A stretch of DNA of 64,000 bases from Actinomadura cremea (GTDB lineage: Bacteria > Actinomycetota > Actinomycetes > Streptosporangiales > Streptosporangiaceae): contig NZ_BMRF01000025.1 of assembly GCF_014648495.1 (NCBI RefSeq), positions 45,547-109,546 of the forward strand, read 5' to 3'. The position numbers and the translations under genes were made by a program. Positions 36,569-46,200 of the stretch are shown piece by piece. Numbering within the stretch: position 1 is the stretch's first letter; every line of letters starts with the position of its first letter. The notes beneath the pieces are model-generated. The model was not told the DNA's origin, searched no databases, and worked only from the letters and a program-made list of their open reading frames with translations.

Positions 36569-37402
36569 TCACGGGGCGAGCGTGGCGGTGGCGGCGGCCC
36601 GGTCGCGGCGGCGTCGCGGAACCACGTGGCCGCGCCGGTGGGCGAGCCACAGGAACGCGATGGTGAGGACGGAGCCCGCCAGCACCGCGTACCCGCTGGC
36701 CTCCGGTCCGAACTCGCCGCCGCTGAGCAGGACCGCCCCGGACGTCGCGCCGTCCAGCAGGCCCTCGGACTCGCCGTTACCGGACACCTGGGTGCCGAAG
36801 ACGCCGCCCTGGGCGAAGTTCCACGCGAAGTGCAGGCCGATCGGCACCCACAGGGTGCGGGTGGCGGCGTAGGCGGCGGCGAGCATGCCGCCGGCCTCGA
36901 CGGCGATGGCGAGCGCGCCCCACAGGGTGGCGTCCGGGTTGGCCATGTGCGCCAGGCCGAACAGCAGGCCGGTGAGGGTCAGCGCCAGGTAGGTGCCGAT
37001 GCGCTCCTCGATGATCCGGAACAGGACGCCGCGGAAGAGCAGCTCCTCGGTCACCGCGGCGGCGGCCATGAAGCCGAGGATTCCCAGGGCGCCGGTCACC
37101 GAGCCGAAGCCGTCGATCCGGTAGCCGCCGAGGAGGGCGATGTTCACGATGACGGCCGCGAACATCGCGGTGCCGATGAGCATGCCCCGTCCGGTCGCGG
37201 CGGCGGCGCCCCGCGCGGCCACCTCGGTGGGCGCGCGGCGCTCGGTCCGGCGCACGATCCAGGCGTACGCGGGAACGGCGAGGACGACCGTCGCGAGGCC
37301 GACGAGCAGGGTGAGGAACCAGTTGTCCTGGACGGCGCCGGCGGCGGCGCCCCCGGCGAACGCGACCGCCGCGACGGTCAGGAACTGCTTCAACAGTCGC
37401 AT
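36569..37402 (-). CDS. CPBP-family intramembrane metalloprotease
   Basis: A 277-residue polytopic membrane protein with about eight hydrophobic segments. The CPBP/CAAX-protease (ABI) motifs are intact: TEELLFRGVLF (EExxxR), FGLAHM (FxxxH) and GLHFAWNF (HxxxN). These form the glutamate-protease or metal site within the membrane. Bacterial members process peptides or provide self-immunity near bacteriocin genes. No peptide gene is evident here. ATG start with GAAGGGG as ribosome-binding site. It is transcribed in the same direction as the giant operon but separated by 334 bp, so it is probably independent. Confidence 0.9.
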   Translation of the reverse strand: MRLLKQFLTVAAVAFAGGAAAGAVQDNWFLTLLVGLATVVLAVPAYAWIVRRTERRAPTEVAARGAAAATGRGMLIGTAMFAAVIVNIALLGGYRIDGFGSVTGALGILGFMAAAAVTEELLFRGVLFRIIEERIGTYLALTLTGLLFGLAHMANPDATLWGALAIAVEAGGMLAAAYAATRTLWVPIGLHFAWNFAQGGVFGTQVSGNGESEGLLDGATSGAVLLSGGEFGPEASGYAVLAGSVLTIAFLWLAHRRGHVVPRRRRDRAAATATLAP

Positions 37403-37549
37403 GGATGCCCCTTCGGAGATGCCGCGACCGGTGCGCGGCGTGCGAGGTCGACGCTATGGATCAGGGGGGTCGCGCATCTTCCCCGCACGGTGGACATTCG
37501 CGGGTAGCTCGCACGGGGGACGGCGGGGGCGTTCTGCGGCGGACCGCAC

Positions 37550-37932
37550 TGCCGGGCGGCGGACTCACCTTCGACCCTCTGGTGCAGGACATGGACGTGA
37601 ACGCGATTCAGGTTCTCGACCTCGGCCACCGGCCCGTTCGGCGAAGCCGCCGGTCTCCCCCGTGCCGACGACGACCCGCCGCCCGAGCGAGGCCCGGTCC
37701 ACGCGCGCGCCGACCGAGCTCCCCCGTCCGGCCACCAGACCGCCCGGCACGTACGGCAGCGGCGGCTTGTCGTGCCACTCGTCGGAGCCCCGCCGGATCT
37801 GCGCCTCGACGAAACTCATGCCCGCGACCGCCACATCGACGACGACCTGCCCGTCCCCGCCACCGGATCCGGCGCTTCCCCCAGGACCAGCACGTCGGGG
37901 TCCCCGAACGCCGTAGCCCGAACCACTCGCAT
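37550..37932 (-). pseudogene. Frameshifted, truncated zinc-type alcohol dehydrogenase (MDR) gene
   Basis: From the ATG at 37932 the frame reads MRVVRATAFGDPDVLVLGEA then PDPVAG. A single-base loss near 37855 moves the frame to DGQVVVDVAVAGMSFVEAQI, followed by PPLPYVPGGLVAGRG and RRVVVGTGETGGFAER, an obvious N-terminal GroES-like domain of a quinone-reductase-type MDR enzyme. After GGFAER the frame shifts again (VAEVENLNR) and the similarity fades. The NAD(P)-binding domain is missing. The gene is therefore dead. The slip could in principle be a sequencing error, but the missing second half argues against that. Confidence 0.72.
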
Positions 37933-38132
37933 CCCATACTCCCCGCAACGTGAACTGCGAGAATGCAACCTCGACCGCACTTCAGATCAGCTCACCGCTC
38001 CCGGGCGGGCCGCAGACGACGGACGGCCCCCGGCGCACACCGGCGGCGTCGACCGACCTCGAAGGCGGACCCGGGAACCGTGCCGCGGTGCCGACGGTCA
38101 AAGTTCCTCGGGATGACGGTTAGGAGTGCCGG

Positions 38133-39182
38133 GTGCGTACCTTCACACGTGTGGCGACCGTACTGGGAGTGTGGCTCGCCTCGTCGACGGCCGCCGTGGC
38201 GCAGCCCGCGTGGGCATGCGGCTGCGGCGCGATGATCGCCGACAGTTCGGTCAGGATCTCCGAGGAGACGTCGATCGTCCGCTATGACGCGGCGGCGCGT
38301 ACCGAGGAGATCGTGATGAGGCTGTCGGCCGAGTCGTCGGCGAAGGACGCGGCCTGGCTCTTCCCCACGCCGTCGGAGGCCACGGTCGAGCTCGGCGAAC
38401 GCGGCTGGTTCGAGGAACTCGACACGCTCACCGAACCCCGCGTGGTCACCCGGAAGATCTGGTTCCCCGACCTGGGCTCCGGCGACGGCTCGTCCGCCGG
38501 GGCCGCGCCGTCCGGACGCGGCGGGGCCGTCCAGGTCCTCGGCGAGCGCGACCTCGGACCGTTCCGCGTGGCGACGCTCGACGCGGACGCCCCGGACGCC
38601 CTGGCCGGCTGGCTCGCCCGGAACGGCTACCGCCTCCGCCCCGACCTGGAGAAGGCCCTCGGCCCCTACGTCGAGCAGGGATGGAAGTACGTCGCGGTGA
38701 AGCTGCAACCCGGGTCGGGCGCGGCCCTCACCGGCGAACTCGCCCCGCTGCGCGTGGCGTTCTCCTCCGACGAGCTCGTCTATCCGATGCGGCTCTCCCG
38801 CCTGGCCGAAAATCCGCAGCGGCTGCATCTCTACGTGCTCGGCGAACACCGCGTGGAGCAGACGACCGGCACGAGAATGCGGCTGGCCTTCGCCGGGCGG
38901 GTGACGCCCGAGCAGGTGCGCTCCCCCGGGCTCCGCCGATTCCTCGGGGAGGGCCGGTTCATGACCGAACTCACCGACGCACGGATCGATCCCGAGCAGA
39001 TCGTCGACGACTACCGCTTCACCGCGACGAACGACGAGCCGTACCGGCAGGTGGTCTACAGGCAGGAGGTCGTCCGGTTCCTGGGCATGCCGGCCGGGTG
39101 GCTGATGGTCTTCGCCGCCGGAGCCATGACCGTGGCGCTGGGCGTCGTCCTCCTGGTCCGTCGACGCTCCCGGGCGACCTGA
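38133..39182 (+). CDS. DUF2330-domain membrane-anchored secreted protein
   Basis: A 349-residue protein with an N-terminal signal peptide (VATVLGVWLASSTAAVAQPA, cut probably before WACGCGA), an extracellular DUF2330-type domain, and a single C-terminal transmembrane helix (WLMVFAAGAMTVALGVVLLV) followed by RRRSRAT. The mature N-terminus CGCG, the phrases ETSIVRYDAAARTEEIVMRL and AAWLFPTPSEATVEL, and the VAFSSDELVYPMRLSRLA segment are typical of the family. Function unknown. The start is a GTG with AGGAG 7 nt upstream. It faces away from the alcohol-dehydrogenase pseudogene. Confidence 0.88.
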   Translation: MRTFTRVATVLGVWLASSTAAVAQPAWACGCGAMIADSSVRISEETSIVRYDAAARTEEIVMRLSAESSAKDAAWLFPTPSEATVELGERGWFEELDTLTEPRVVTRKIWFPDLGSGDGSSAGAAPSGRGGAVQVLGERDLGPFRVATLDADAPDALAGWLARNGYRLRPDLEKALGPYVEQGWKYVAVKLQPGSGAALTGELAPLRVAFSSDELVYPMRLSRLAENPQRLHLYVLGEHRVEQTTGTRMRLAFAGRVTPEQVRSPGLRRFLGEGRFMTELTDARIDPEQIVDDYRFTATNDEPYRQVVYRQEVVRFLGMPAGWLMVFAAGAMTVALGVVLLVRRRSRAT

Positions 39183-39399
39183 CCGGCACGGCGCGGCAAC
39201 GCGTTCGGGAGGGGAAGGTGCGGTGATGGTCAATCGCTCCGGGAGGCGCACAGGATGGAGACGCGGACGTGACCGCCGAGGTGAAGCTGATGGCGCGGCA
39301 CCGGCGCAAGGAGGCCCGCCACTACCCCGCCACTACAAGGCGCTGATCCGGACGGGCGCCGTCTCGTCGGTCGAGGGCCCCGAGAACCGCGTCGTCACC

Positions 39400-39975
39400 T
39401 CGCCGGCCGCGCGACGCCTGCAACCCCGGCTCGTCGTGGACGGCTACGTCGTGGTGCTCGCCGGGCTGCTGCCCGCGACCGGGACGGCCTGCGACCGTTC
39501 GGACGGCGGCGCACGCTGGTGATCGGGCCGGCGCTGTTCGCCGCGGCGTCGACCGTCGCGGCCCGCGCCCGCGGCGTCACCGGCTTCGCCGTCCGGCAGC
39601 GCCGCGTCCGGACACCGCTGGTGGACTTCATCCTCTACCGGGACCGGCGCTTCGCCGGGGCGAGCCTCGCGGCCGCCCTGCCCACCCTCGGCACCGGAAG
39701 CACGCTGTTCGTGCTCACCCGGCACCTGCAGCTCGTCCTCGGGTTCAGCGCCCCGGAGACCGGTGCCGCGCTCGGCCCGCTGGCCGCGGGCGTCGCCGCC
39801 GGGGGCGCCCGCGGCCCGCGGCGCATCGGCGCGCGGTGGAGCATCGTGGCCGGGTTCCTGGGCGTGCTCTGCGGGTTCCTGGTCCTCGCGGGACTGGACG
39901 AGCGCAGCGGCTACCTCCCGGTCGCGATCGGCCTCGCGGTGCTCGGGGCTCGGCGCGGTGCCGGGGCAACGCCCC
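39400..39975 (+). pseudogene. Remnant of an MFS drug-efflux permease (DHA2 type)
   Basis: One frame gives RLVVDGYVVVLAGLLPATGT, the conserved end of helix 1 and helix 2 of 14-helix MFS exporters. It shifts frame at about 39497 into FGRRRTLVIGPALFAAASTV. Then helices 4-6 are missing and the text jumps to VRTPLVDFILYRDRRFAGAS, ALPTLGTGSTLFVLTRHLQL and VLGFSAPETGAALGPLAAGV. The last frame degenerates after AIGLAVLGARRG. The gene therefore has a lost N-terminus, a frameshift, an internal deletion and a lost C-terminus. No function is expected. Confidence 0.75.
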
Positions 39976-40219
39976 GAGAATCGTGCTGGTCACCACCGGG
40001 CCGGAGGACCCGGTGGTGCGAGCGCGGGGTCGTCCTTGACCCCCGGCTTGGGAGTGCCGCGCGGAGCCGCCCGGAGGTGTCGGTGACGAACCGTCCTGAA
40101 GACCGGGAGGCGCGGCTTGAACCGGCCACTAGAGGGGTGGCGACAGCGCCCGTTCAGCATGGTTCGCTACGACCATCCGGCAATCGGGCGGGGGCGGAAC
40201 CAAAGCCTTGGAGAGCCAC

Positions 40220-40972
40220 GTGAACAAGAGCGAACCCCGGATGCCGGGGACCTCGGCAGACGCCGCTCAGCGAACCGCCAGAACCGCCGGCGGCTGGTTC
40301 GTCCTCACCTTCCTCTTCTCCATCCCGGCGGTGTTGCTGTACGACCCGGTCCTCAACGATGCGAACTACATCCTGGGAGCGGGCGCGGACACGCAGGTGC
40401 GGATCGGAGCCCTCCTCGAAATCCTGACCGCCGTCGCGAACATCGCCACCGCGGTCGTGCTGTTCCCGATCCTGAAGCGGCAGAGCGAGAGCATCGCCCT
40501 CGGCTACGTCGCCCTGCGGATCCTCGAATCGACCGTCATCGTGGTGGGGATCGTCAGCGTGCTCACCGTCGTGGCGCTGCGGCAGGACCTCGCAGGCGGG
40601 GGCGGCGCCGATGCCACGCTGATCGGCCAGTCGCTGATCGCGTTCAAGGAGCAGACGTTCCTGCTCGGTCCCGCCTTCTGCGCGGGCTTCGGCAACGGGC
40701 TGCTGCTGGGCTACCTGATGTACCGGTCGGGTCTGGTGCCACGCCCCATGGCGTGCATCGGGCTGATCGGAGGCCCCATCGCCTGCGCCACCGCGACCGC
40801 CGTCCTGTTCGGCGCCTATGACCAGCAGTCCCCGGTCAATTTCTTGCTCACGGCGCCGGAAATCGTCTGGGAAGTGTCACTGGGCATCTGGCTCATCAGC
40901 AAGGGCTTCCGTTCCGTCGCCCTCATCGCGGAAACAGCACCCGGAACCGGCCAGGAGGCCGGCACAGCGTAA
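40220..40972 (+). CDS. DUF4386-family membrane protein
   Basis: A 250-residue polytopic membrane protein with about six hydrophobic segments. The phrases GADTQVRIGALLEILTAVAN, YVALRILESTVIVVGIVS and GNGLLLGYLMYRSGLVPRPM are characteristic of DUF4386. Family function is unknown. I chose the GTG at 40220 because GGAG lies 7 nt upstream; a TTG at 40208 is in frame. It stands alone between pseudogenes and a symporter gene. Confidence 0.87.
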   Translation: MNKSEPRMPGTSADAAQRTARTAGGWFVLTFLFSIPAVLLYDPVLNDANYILGAGADTQVRIGALLEILTAVANIATAVVLFPILKRQSESIALGYVALRILESTVIVVGIVSVLTVVALRQDLAGGGGADATLIGQSLIAFKEQTFLLGPAFCAGFGNGLLLGYLMYRSGLVPRPMACIGLIGGPIACATATAVLFGAYDQQSPVNFLLTAPEIVWEVSLGIWLISKGFRSVALIAETAPGTGQEAGTA

Positions 40973-41409
40973 CGGCCGGCTTCACAGAACACCCGACGCC
41001 CCGCCCCTGCGGCCTCCCGCCCGGCTCATTCCGAGAAGGGACAAGCAGTGGAATCCGGCTACGTCCTCGCCGGCAGCACCGACGTGGAGGGCACGTTCGA
41101 GCGCCGGCGCATCGGCCGCGGTGCCGATATCGGCGGCGAAGGGCAGATTGTTGGGCAGCTTGGTGATCTGGCCGGAGCCGACGCGCCACGATCGACCGCC
41201 GCGTGACCTCTTCGGGGTCACACGATCGATCATGTCAAAGCCATCGCAACTCTCGACATCATCGCAGGTCGCGCCCATGTCTTTGGGGAAGGCGGCATGA
41301 CCCCGCTGAGTACGACCGGCCATTGGGCCCAGCATGGGCGGGGCACAGGGTGGTTCTTCCAAGAGCTCGCGCTCGTGACGTTGATGCGTCTGGCGCGCGT
41401 GGGAGCAAC
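40973..41409. other. Intergenic region without a recognised gene
   Basis: 437 bp between the DUF4386 gene and the symporter gene. A 52-codon plus-strand ORF from a GTG at 41048 (VESGYVLAGSTDVEGTFERR) has a plausible GAGAAGGGA upstream but no recognisable family, and an overlapping minus-strand ORF has none either. I cannot decide between a tiny gene and decayed sequence. Confidence 0.35.
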
Positions 41410-42300
41410 TCAGGAAGCAACGGGAGACTCCGTCTCCGGCCGGTTGGTCTCGTCGTTGCGCGTGATGCAGAAGCCGAAGGCGGTGGCGAGCAGGTACATG
41501 ACGATGCTGTACACCGCGGCGGGGATGGCGACCGCCGTGCTGTTGAGAACACTCAGGGCGATGGTCAGCGCCACGGTCGTGTTGTGGATGCCGACTTCCA
41601 TGGAAGTCGCGATCGCCTGCTCTCGCCGAAGCCGGAACAGCCGTGCTCCGGTGTAGCCGATAGTGAGGCTGGCCAGGCAGAACAGCGTGACCACGAGTCC
41701 GACCTCGCGGACGTAGGCCGCGATGTTCTCTCGCTCTCCGAGGATGGCGCCCAGGGAGACCGCGACCAGCACCGCGATCGAGAACACCCGCACCGGCCGG
41801 TCCGCGCGCCTGGCGAAGGCGTCCGACCGCTGGCGTACCAGCATGCCGATGGCGACCGGCACCAGAACGATGGCGAAGACCTGGATCACTTTGCCGAACT
41901 GGAGTCCGAGCGTGCCCTCGGCGTCGAAGAAACTGATCGCCAGATTGGTGATCAGCGGGATGCTGACCGCGGCGAGCACCGAGTTGATCGCGGTGAGCGT
42001 CACGTTCAGCGCGACGTCACCGCGGAACAGGTGGCTGTAGAGGTTGGCCGTCGTGCCGCCCGGTGACGCGGCCAGGAGCATCACGCCCACTGCGACCAAC
42101 GGGTCGGCGTCGAATGCCTGGACCAGGCCGAAGGCCACCAGCGGCAGCACGAACAACTGCAGGCCGAGTGCGACGATCACCGCCTTCGGGCTGCGGGCCA
42201 CACGGCGGAAGTCGCCGGGGGTCAGGGAGAGCCCGAGCCCGAACATGATGATGGCCAGCGCCATCGGGAGTCCGACGGTGATCAATGCTGAGTCGTTCAC
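41410..42300 (-). CDS. Bile acid:sodium symporter (BASS) family transporter
   Basis: A 296-residue membrane protein with about ten hydrophobic segments. Family motifs include MALAIIMFGLGLSLTPGDFR near the N-terminus, GVMLLAASPGGTTANLYSHL (the crossover region with the conserved SPGG) and TSMEVGIHNTTVALTIALSV (the second crossover with the ExGxxN motif). It imports organic anions with sodium. The substrate is not predictable. The GTG start at 42300 has AAGGA about 6 nt upstream. The gene is intact among broken neighbours. Confidence 0.92.
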   Translation of the reverse strand: MNDSALITVGLPMALAIIMFGLGLSLTPGDFRRVARSPKAVIVALGLQLFVLPLVAFGLVQAFDADPLVAVGVMLLAASPGGTTANLYSHLFRGDVALNVTLTAINSVLAAVSIPLITNLAISFFDAEGTLGLQFGKVIQVFAIVLVPVAIGMLVRQRSDAFARRADRPVRVFSIAVLVAVSLGAILGERENIAAYVREVGLVVTLFCLASLTIGYTGARLFRLRREQAIATSMEVGIHNTTVALTIALSVLNSTAVAIPAAVYSIVMYLLATAFGFCITRNDETNRPETESPVAS

Positions 42301-42454
42301 GGTGTTCCTTCAGGTGGTACTACCGGCGGCGAGTCTTTGAACGGGAAGCGTTCGCCGTCCGGGAGGGGTGGGCGGTGATGCCGCCCGGTCACCGGACGAT
42401 GGGGGGCCGGGCAGCATGGTCGAGGGACTGTCGGGGCCCGTTCCCGGGCGGAGG

Positions 42455-42591
42455 TCAGCGGGCGGCGTCGGCGACGGCGGCGCCGAAAACCGCCATGCCC
42501 TTGGCGTTGGGGTGGAGCGGCGTGGCCGGGCTGGTGGGGATGAGGCCCTCAAGATAGCGGTCGGCGGGGCGGCGCAGGAGTCGTGTCCGGT
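42455..42591 (-). pseudogene. C-terminal remnant of an SGNH/GDSL hydrolase
   Basis: The minus strand reads GHDSCAA in one frame, then PADRYLEGLIPTSPATPLHP and NAKGMAVFGAAVADAAR in another, ending at a proper stop at 42455. This matches the last ~45 residues of secreted SGNH hydrolases, including the catalytic histidine segment PLHPNAKGM. The rest of the gene is absent: similarity stops at 42591, where sequence from a different gene begins on the opposite strand. Confidence 0.62.
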
Positions 42592-42592
42592 G

Positions 42593-42736
42593 CTGACGGC
42601 GGCGATGCAAACCAACCTCAACCGCCGTCAGACCGCCGCCAAGTTCAGAGTCCACCCCACCACCGTCGACTACCGCATCGCCGCCCTCGCCGCCCTGGAC
42701 GCCGAGCAGATCACAGCATGCCCAAGCCTCGCCTGA
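42593..42736 (+). pseudogene. C-terminal HTH remnant of a PucR/CdaR-type regulator
   Basis: The plus strand from 42593 reads LTAAMQTNLNRRQTAAKFRV then HPTTVDYRIAALAALD, which is the HTH_30 helix-turn-helix found at the C-terminus of PucR-type regulators (usual form RRxxAxxLxVHPNTVDYRL). It ends at a TGA at 42736. No sensor domain precedes it. The upstream DNA belongs to the SGNH remnant on the other strand. Confidence 0.58.
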
Positions 42737-42937
42737 GTGCCTGAATCGGCGGTACGGTCCGGCACCGACCGCCCGAGGCCGGCAGGTAGCGACCGACCCG
42801 GCAACGGCCTTCGAGGTGCCGCCTCACCTGTGTGAGGGGTTGCGAGGGCTTGTGGGAATCGACGGACGGCCGAGCGCGTGATGTCCGCCGGTCCCGAGCT
42901 CAGTGAGGAGCACGGGACCTTTACATTGTAGATCAAT

Positions 42938-43062
42938 TCTTTGGCTCAGCTGCTCGGGATGCTTGCCGGCATCGGCCCGGCCCTGCCGGCCCAGGTCCGT
43001 CATGCCTCGCGGTGAAATGTCAAGATCGGCGGCGATCTGCGCGATCGGCCGATCCGACGGAA
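42938..43062 (-). pseudogene. Fragment of an IS3-family transposase OrfA
   Basis: The minus strand encodes SDRPIAQIAADLDISPRGMT followed by DLGRQGRADAGKHPEQLS. This resembles the N-terminal HTH of IS3-type OrfA proteins (RPIAQVAxDLGIxxETLRxWVRQ). It lacks flanking OrfA sequence, OrfB and visible terminal repeats. Only a short scar of the element remains. Confidence 0.5.
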
Positions 43063-43194
43063 CCGTGGGCCTTAACGCCGGCGGCCGGCTACGGCCCGAG
43101 CCGAACGGCGAGACCGCCGAGTCGGTGCGGACGGCCCCTTCGCCTCCGTCGTTGGAGGGGATCGAAGCCGGCCTCTTAAGCTTGTCTCTCCAGA

Positions 43195-43206
43195 CTCCGG
43201 CCGGAG
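43195..43206. promoter_or_regulatory. 12-bp perfect palindrome 17 bp upstream of the trypsin-NACHT gene
   Basis: CTCCGGCCGGAG at 43195-43206 is perfectly symmetrical and extends imperfectly to AGACTCCGG/CCGGAGGCT. It overlaps the only GGAGG near the gene start at 43224. It could be an operator or an RNA hairpin that hides the ribosome-binding site. Its function is inferred only from position. Confidence 0.35.
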
Positions 43207-43223
43207 GCTCGCTTTGACCGAGA

Positions 43224-46200
43224 ATGTTCATGGCCCCTCACACCGCGACCGTGTTTCCCCCGAGTAGCCCGTGGGTGGCCATGGTCTGTGCTGGTGCCGA
43301 TGACGCCGACATGTGGCGGGGCACCGCGATACTGATCGATGAGACACACCTGCTGACGTGCGACCATGTGGCCACCGGCGACGACCTCCGTGTCGAGTTC
43401 CCCTTGGCCGAGCGTAATGACGAGCGCCGTATCAAGGTGACCCACGTCAAGCGCGCCCCTCGGTACGACCTGGCGCTGCTCACGCTCGAGGAGCCGGCGA
43501 ACGTACCGGCCGCTCGCTTGCGGCATATCGCACCGGAGGGCCTACTAGACCGTGCCTGGTCGGCCTTCGGGTTCCCCATCGGGGAGCCACATGGCAACGA
43601 TGCCCACGGCACCGTGGGCGGCAGCGTGCTCGGGCGCGGATTCGTCCGGCTCGATGCCCGTCCCAGCTCTCGCAATATGCTGAGGAAAGGGTTCAGCGGA
43701 AGCGGCGTCTGGTCTCCCGACTACCAGGCCGTCGTGGCCGTTGTCGTCCTTGAGCACGAGGGGGACGGGAAGGCGATCACGATTCACCGGGCGGCCTCGT
43801 GTTTCCCGGAGGCGGGCATCGACAGGCTCAGCTCGTGGACCCCGGCGGACGCCGGCGAATCGGCGCGCTCCGCCTGGAGCCTGCTGTCGAGCACGGAAGG
43901 GGCCCTGCACTGGAACCCGCGAGCCCGAGGAGTGCTGGTCGACAGCGAACCCGGCCACCGGTTCCACGGCCGCCGTGCAGCGCTCACGCGGATCGTGAAC
44001 TGGATGGACGGCTCGCTTCCCGACCACCGCGTCCTCGTGGTCACCGGCACGCCTGGGGCAGGGAAATCGGCCGTCCTCGGCCGGATCGTGACGACTGCGG
44101 ACCCCGCGCTCCACCGTCGGCTGCCGCCGGACGACACTGCCGTCCGGGCCCGCCCCGGCTCGGTGCACTGCGCTGTTCACGCCAAGGGCAAAACCGCGCT
44201 CGAGGTGGCCGACGAGATCGCCCGCGCGGCCTCGCTCCCGCTCCCCGCTCGGATCGACGACCTGCCACCCGCATTGCGGGACGAACTCGTCGCACGGTCC
44301 GGCCACTTCCTCGTCATCATCGACGCCCTCGACGAGGCGAGCACGCCGGCCCAGGCCCGCGCGATCGTTACAGAACTCGTGCTGCCGCTCGCACAGACCT
44401 GTGCGGACGTGGGTGTCCGGCTGATCGTCGGCAGCCGGAAGCACGATGACGCCGGCGACCTGCTTTCTCTGTTCGGCCTCGCCGGATCGGAGGTCGATCT
44501 CGACGATCCCCGCTTCTTCGCTGAGGAAGACCTGACCGCCTATGCCTTGGCGACGCTGGAGTTGCGCGGCATGGAGCGTCCCGGGAATCCGTATGCCGAC
44601 CGGTCGGCCGCCGCCGCGCTGGCGGCGAGGATCGCCGCATTGGCGGGCCGTAACTTTCTCGTGGCCGGGCTCGTCGCACGCAGTCACGGACTGTACGACC
44701 AGGTACCGGCTGCTCCGGAGACGTTGTCCTTCTCGGGCAAAGTGAATCACGCCTTCGAGGAATTCCTACGCCGTGTTCCGCCCGTCGCGGACGTCCCGGC
44801 CGCCGATATCCTCACCGCACTGGCCTTTGCCCAGGCGCCGGGCTTCCCAATACCACAGTGGTGTGCGGCAGTGCGCGTTCTCGCTGGAACGACGCTCAGC
44901 GAACAGCAGTTGGAGCGGTTCGCCCGTTCATCGGCGGCGAACTTTCTCGTCCGAACCACCAATGACACATTTCAGTTCTTTCACCAGTCACTCAACGACA
45001 CCCTCCTGGAAGCTCGCGCCCGGATCACTGACCCCAGCAACGACCACAAGGCCCTGGCCGAAGCCTTTCAGGACCATGGTGCGAGTGTCGGCTGGGACAA
45101 CGCCCCCGAGTATCTGCTGCGCTCACTGCCGTGGCACGCGGCCGCCGGAAACGCTCTCGACGCGCTCCTCGACGACGTCGGCTACTTGCTCCATGCGGAT
45201 CTGGAGCGCTTGCTCGCGGTCGGTGATGCGGCGCGGACCCGGCGCGATCGGCTCCGGTTGCTGCGCCTTACGCCGCACGCCCTTGGGGCGGGCCCTGCCG
45301 AGCGCCTCTCCGCGTTCGGGCTGACCGAGTGCACGGAGCGGAGCTTCGGGCGTGACTTCCATAGGGTCGCGCGATCTCGGCGAGGGCCTTACCACGCTGC
45401 CTGGGCCGTTTCCCGCGCCAGGACGGAGCTCGGGGCCTACACCGAGCACACGAACCCGGTCCATGCCGTGTGCGCGCTCCGCGGGCCTGGCGATCGTACG
45501 CTATTGGCCTCCGTCAGCGGGAGCAGCCATGGCCGGGACGCCGCACTGCGGATCTGGTACCCGGCCAACTCAACGACCCTGCACACGATCACGTTCACAG
45601 AGCGCATTTGCGCGATTTGTGCATTGCCCGGCCCCGAAGGCCGGTCCCTTCTCGCCATCTCCACCGCGGCCAACTGGGCCGTTGAAGCGGGCACGCTGCG
45701 AATCTGGGACCCGGGCACCGCCACCACCGTCCGCACCATCGCCCTCGACAGCCGCTTCACCGAAATGTGCGAAGTCTCCAGGCCCGAGGAACCGCCGGCC
45801 TTGGCGACGATCACGAATGGGCGGGTCTCCATCTGGTCCCCCGAGACCGGCACGACCATCCGCTCGCTCGAGCACGCCGAGTGGGCGACCGCTTTGTGTG
45901 CGTCGACTCTGCCCGACGGACGCGTCCGCCTGTTCACCGCAGAGCACCCGTCCGGCCGTATCCAGAACAGCACGGTGCGGATCTGGGATCTGGAGACGGG
46001 CACCGTCATCCGGACCTTGCGAGTCTCGGAGGGGGTCGCCTCGATGTGCGCCTGGACGCAGCCAGATGGCCGCACCTTGCTCGCCACCGTCAACGTACGG
46101 GAAGAAGTACGGATTCGGGACCTCGCCACCGCCGAGATCGTCCGCGTCATCACCACCCCGAGCTGGCCGAGAACGATCACTGCGTTTCCCGGTCCTGAGG

